In this document: piece by piece, positions 63,597 to 64,000 of the stretch | Numbering within the stretch: position 1 is the stretch's first letter | How the letters are laid out: every line of letters starts with the position of its first letter | Assembly (NCBI RefSeq): GCF_000015165.1 | Contig: NC_009485.1 | Span: forward strand, 3,987,501 to 4,051,500 | Direction of reading: 5' to 3' | Length of the DNA stretch: 64,000 nt | From: Bradyrhizobium sp. BTAi1 | Lineage (GTDB): Bacteria; Pseudomonadota; Alphaproteobacteria; Rhizobiales; Xanthobacteraceae | Notes under the pieces: model-generated | Database searches by the model: none | Seen by the model: the letters and a program-made list of their open reading frames with translations, nothing else | Told to the model about the DNA's origin: nothing | Made by a program: the position numbers and the translations under genes

Positions 63597-64000
63597 AGGG
63601 CCCACTCCCGAAGGACCGATGCGCAGGGAGGTTCAGCTCGTTGTTCGGCACGCCGTGCACCTGGAAAAGATCGAAGAGCTGATCGCTACAATCGAGCGAA
63701 GCCCATTCTCTGAGTGAGGCCAATGCTTGGCCGCGAGTCGATCGCGCGTCAGCCCATTCGCGATCGATGTCGTTGTCCTGTCAGATCAATATCAACAAGG
63801 CGCGACAGTTACGGCCGTCACGCCTCCGGCGCTGGTGACCAAAACATCGCGACCAAAACATTGGCCCAAGCACTAGAGTTCATCGCTCAGCTGGACCATG
63901 CCGTGCCGGGTACGACCGGCGTCAATGCTGACGATCACAGCAAACAAAACCGCGAGGGAAAGCGTATTTGTGAAACACATCACTTGTCAAGGAGCGCGTC
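63597..64000. other. Right-end region with no clear gene
   Basis: About 400 bases. One short frame (63619-63717, MRREVQLVVRHAVHLEKIEE, 32 residues) is weakly plausible but unsupported. The last bases include CAAGGAGCGCG, perhaps a ribosome-binding site for a gene starting beyond the window. Confidence 0.45.

Noticed and set aside
63619-63717. A 32-codon frame MRREVQLVVRHAVHLEKIEE
   Set aside because: Too short, no recognisable feature, and it overlaps the promoter region of the divergent lipase gene.

Overview
The window is chromosomal DNA of an alphaproteobacterium, almost certainly a Bradyrhizobium or very close relative. This rests on three things: high GC with GC-ending codons; alphaproteobacterial gene orders (rpsF-rpsR-DUF2232-rplI, fabD-fabG-acpP-fabF-mltG-yicC-gmk, lptF-lptG-lptD-surA-like-pdxA-rsmA, Hda with ppk-ppx); and dispersed palindromic repeats of a kind I remember from Bradyrhizobium genomes. 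I saw no tRNA, rRNA, CRISPR array or intact mobile element.

Layout. 1-2.66 kb: a secreted TPR protein running off the left edge, then a gene-free stretch filled by a composite structured repeat. 2.66-11 kb, mostly minus strand: alr, dnaB, a Flp-pilin-like micro-ORF, a cyclopropane-fatty-acid-synthase-like methyltransferase, a tailed c-type cytochrome (plus strand) and the S6-S18-DUF2232-L9 ribosomal cluster. 11.3-18.5 kb, plus strand: the fatty-acid synthesis operon followed by mltG, yicC and gmk. 18.5-30 kb, minus strand: an unknown membrane protein with short repeats, an alcohol dehydrogenase, and the LPS-export cluster with pdxA and rsmA. 30.3-37.5 kb: pepA-holC, a lipoprotein, an ABC-F ATPase, a His/Gly-rich secreted peptide, ndk and a TerC-family protein.

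37.5-45.3 kb is the most interesting accessory block. It encodes both subunits of the molybdenum storage protein (mosB-mosA), a DUF2478 protein, a ModE-type DNA-binding domain fused to a periplasmic-binding-like domain, two aldehyde dehydrogenases and a small unknown protein. A near-canonical Mo-box precedes the second aldehyde dehydrogenase, and weaker boxes lie before mosB and the small gene. Two inverted copies of a dispersed palindromic repeat bracket the block. I infer a self-contained molybdenum (or tungsten) storage regulon.

45.3-53.3 kb: a globin, ppx-ppk1, an Hda-like replication regulator, a CDP-alcohol phosphatidyltransferase, purM-purN and a cold-shock protein. 53.8-56.8 kb is a second accessory block: a LysR regulator divergent from two GNAT-fold proteins and an isochorismatase-fold protein, all three lacking expected catalytic or cofactor-binding residues. 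56.7-62.3 kb: two head-to-head small ORFs, rnd, a 36-residue membrane micro-ORF, selO and aspS. 62.4-64 kb: a transposase remnant, a class-3-type lipase and an uninformative tail.
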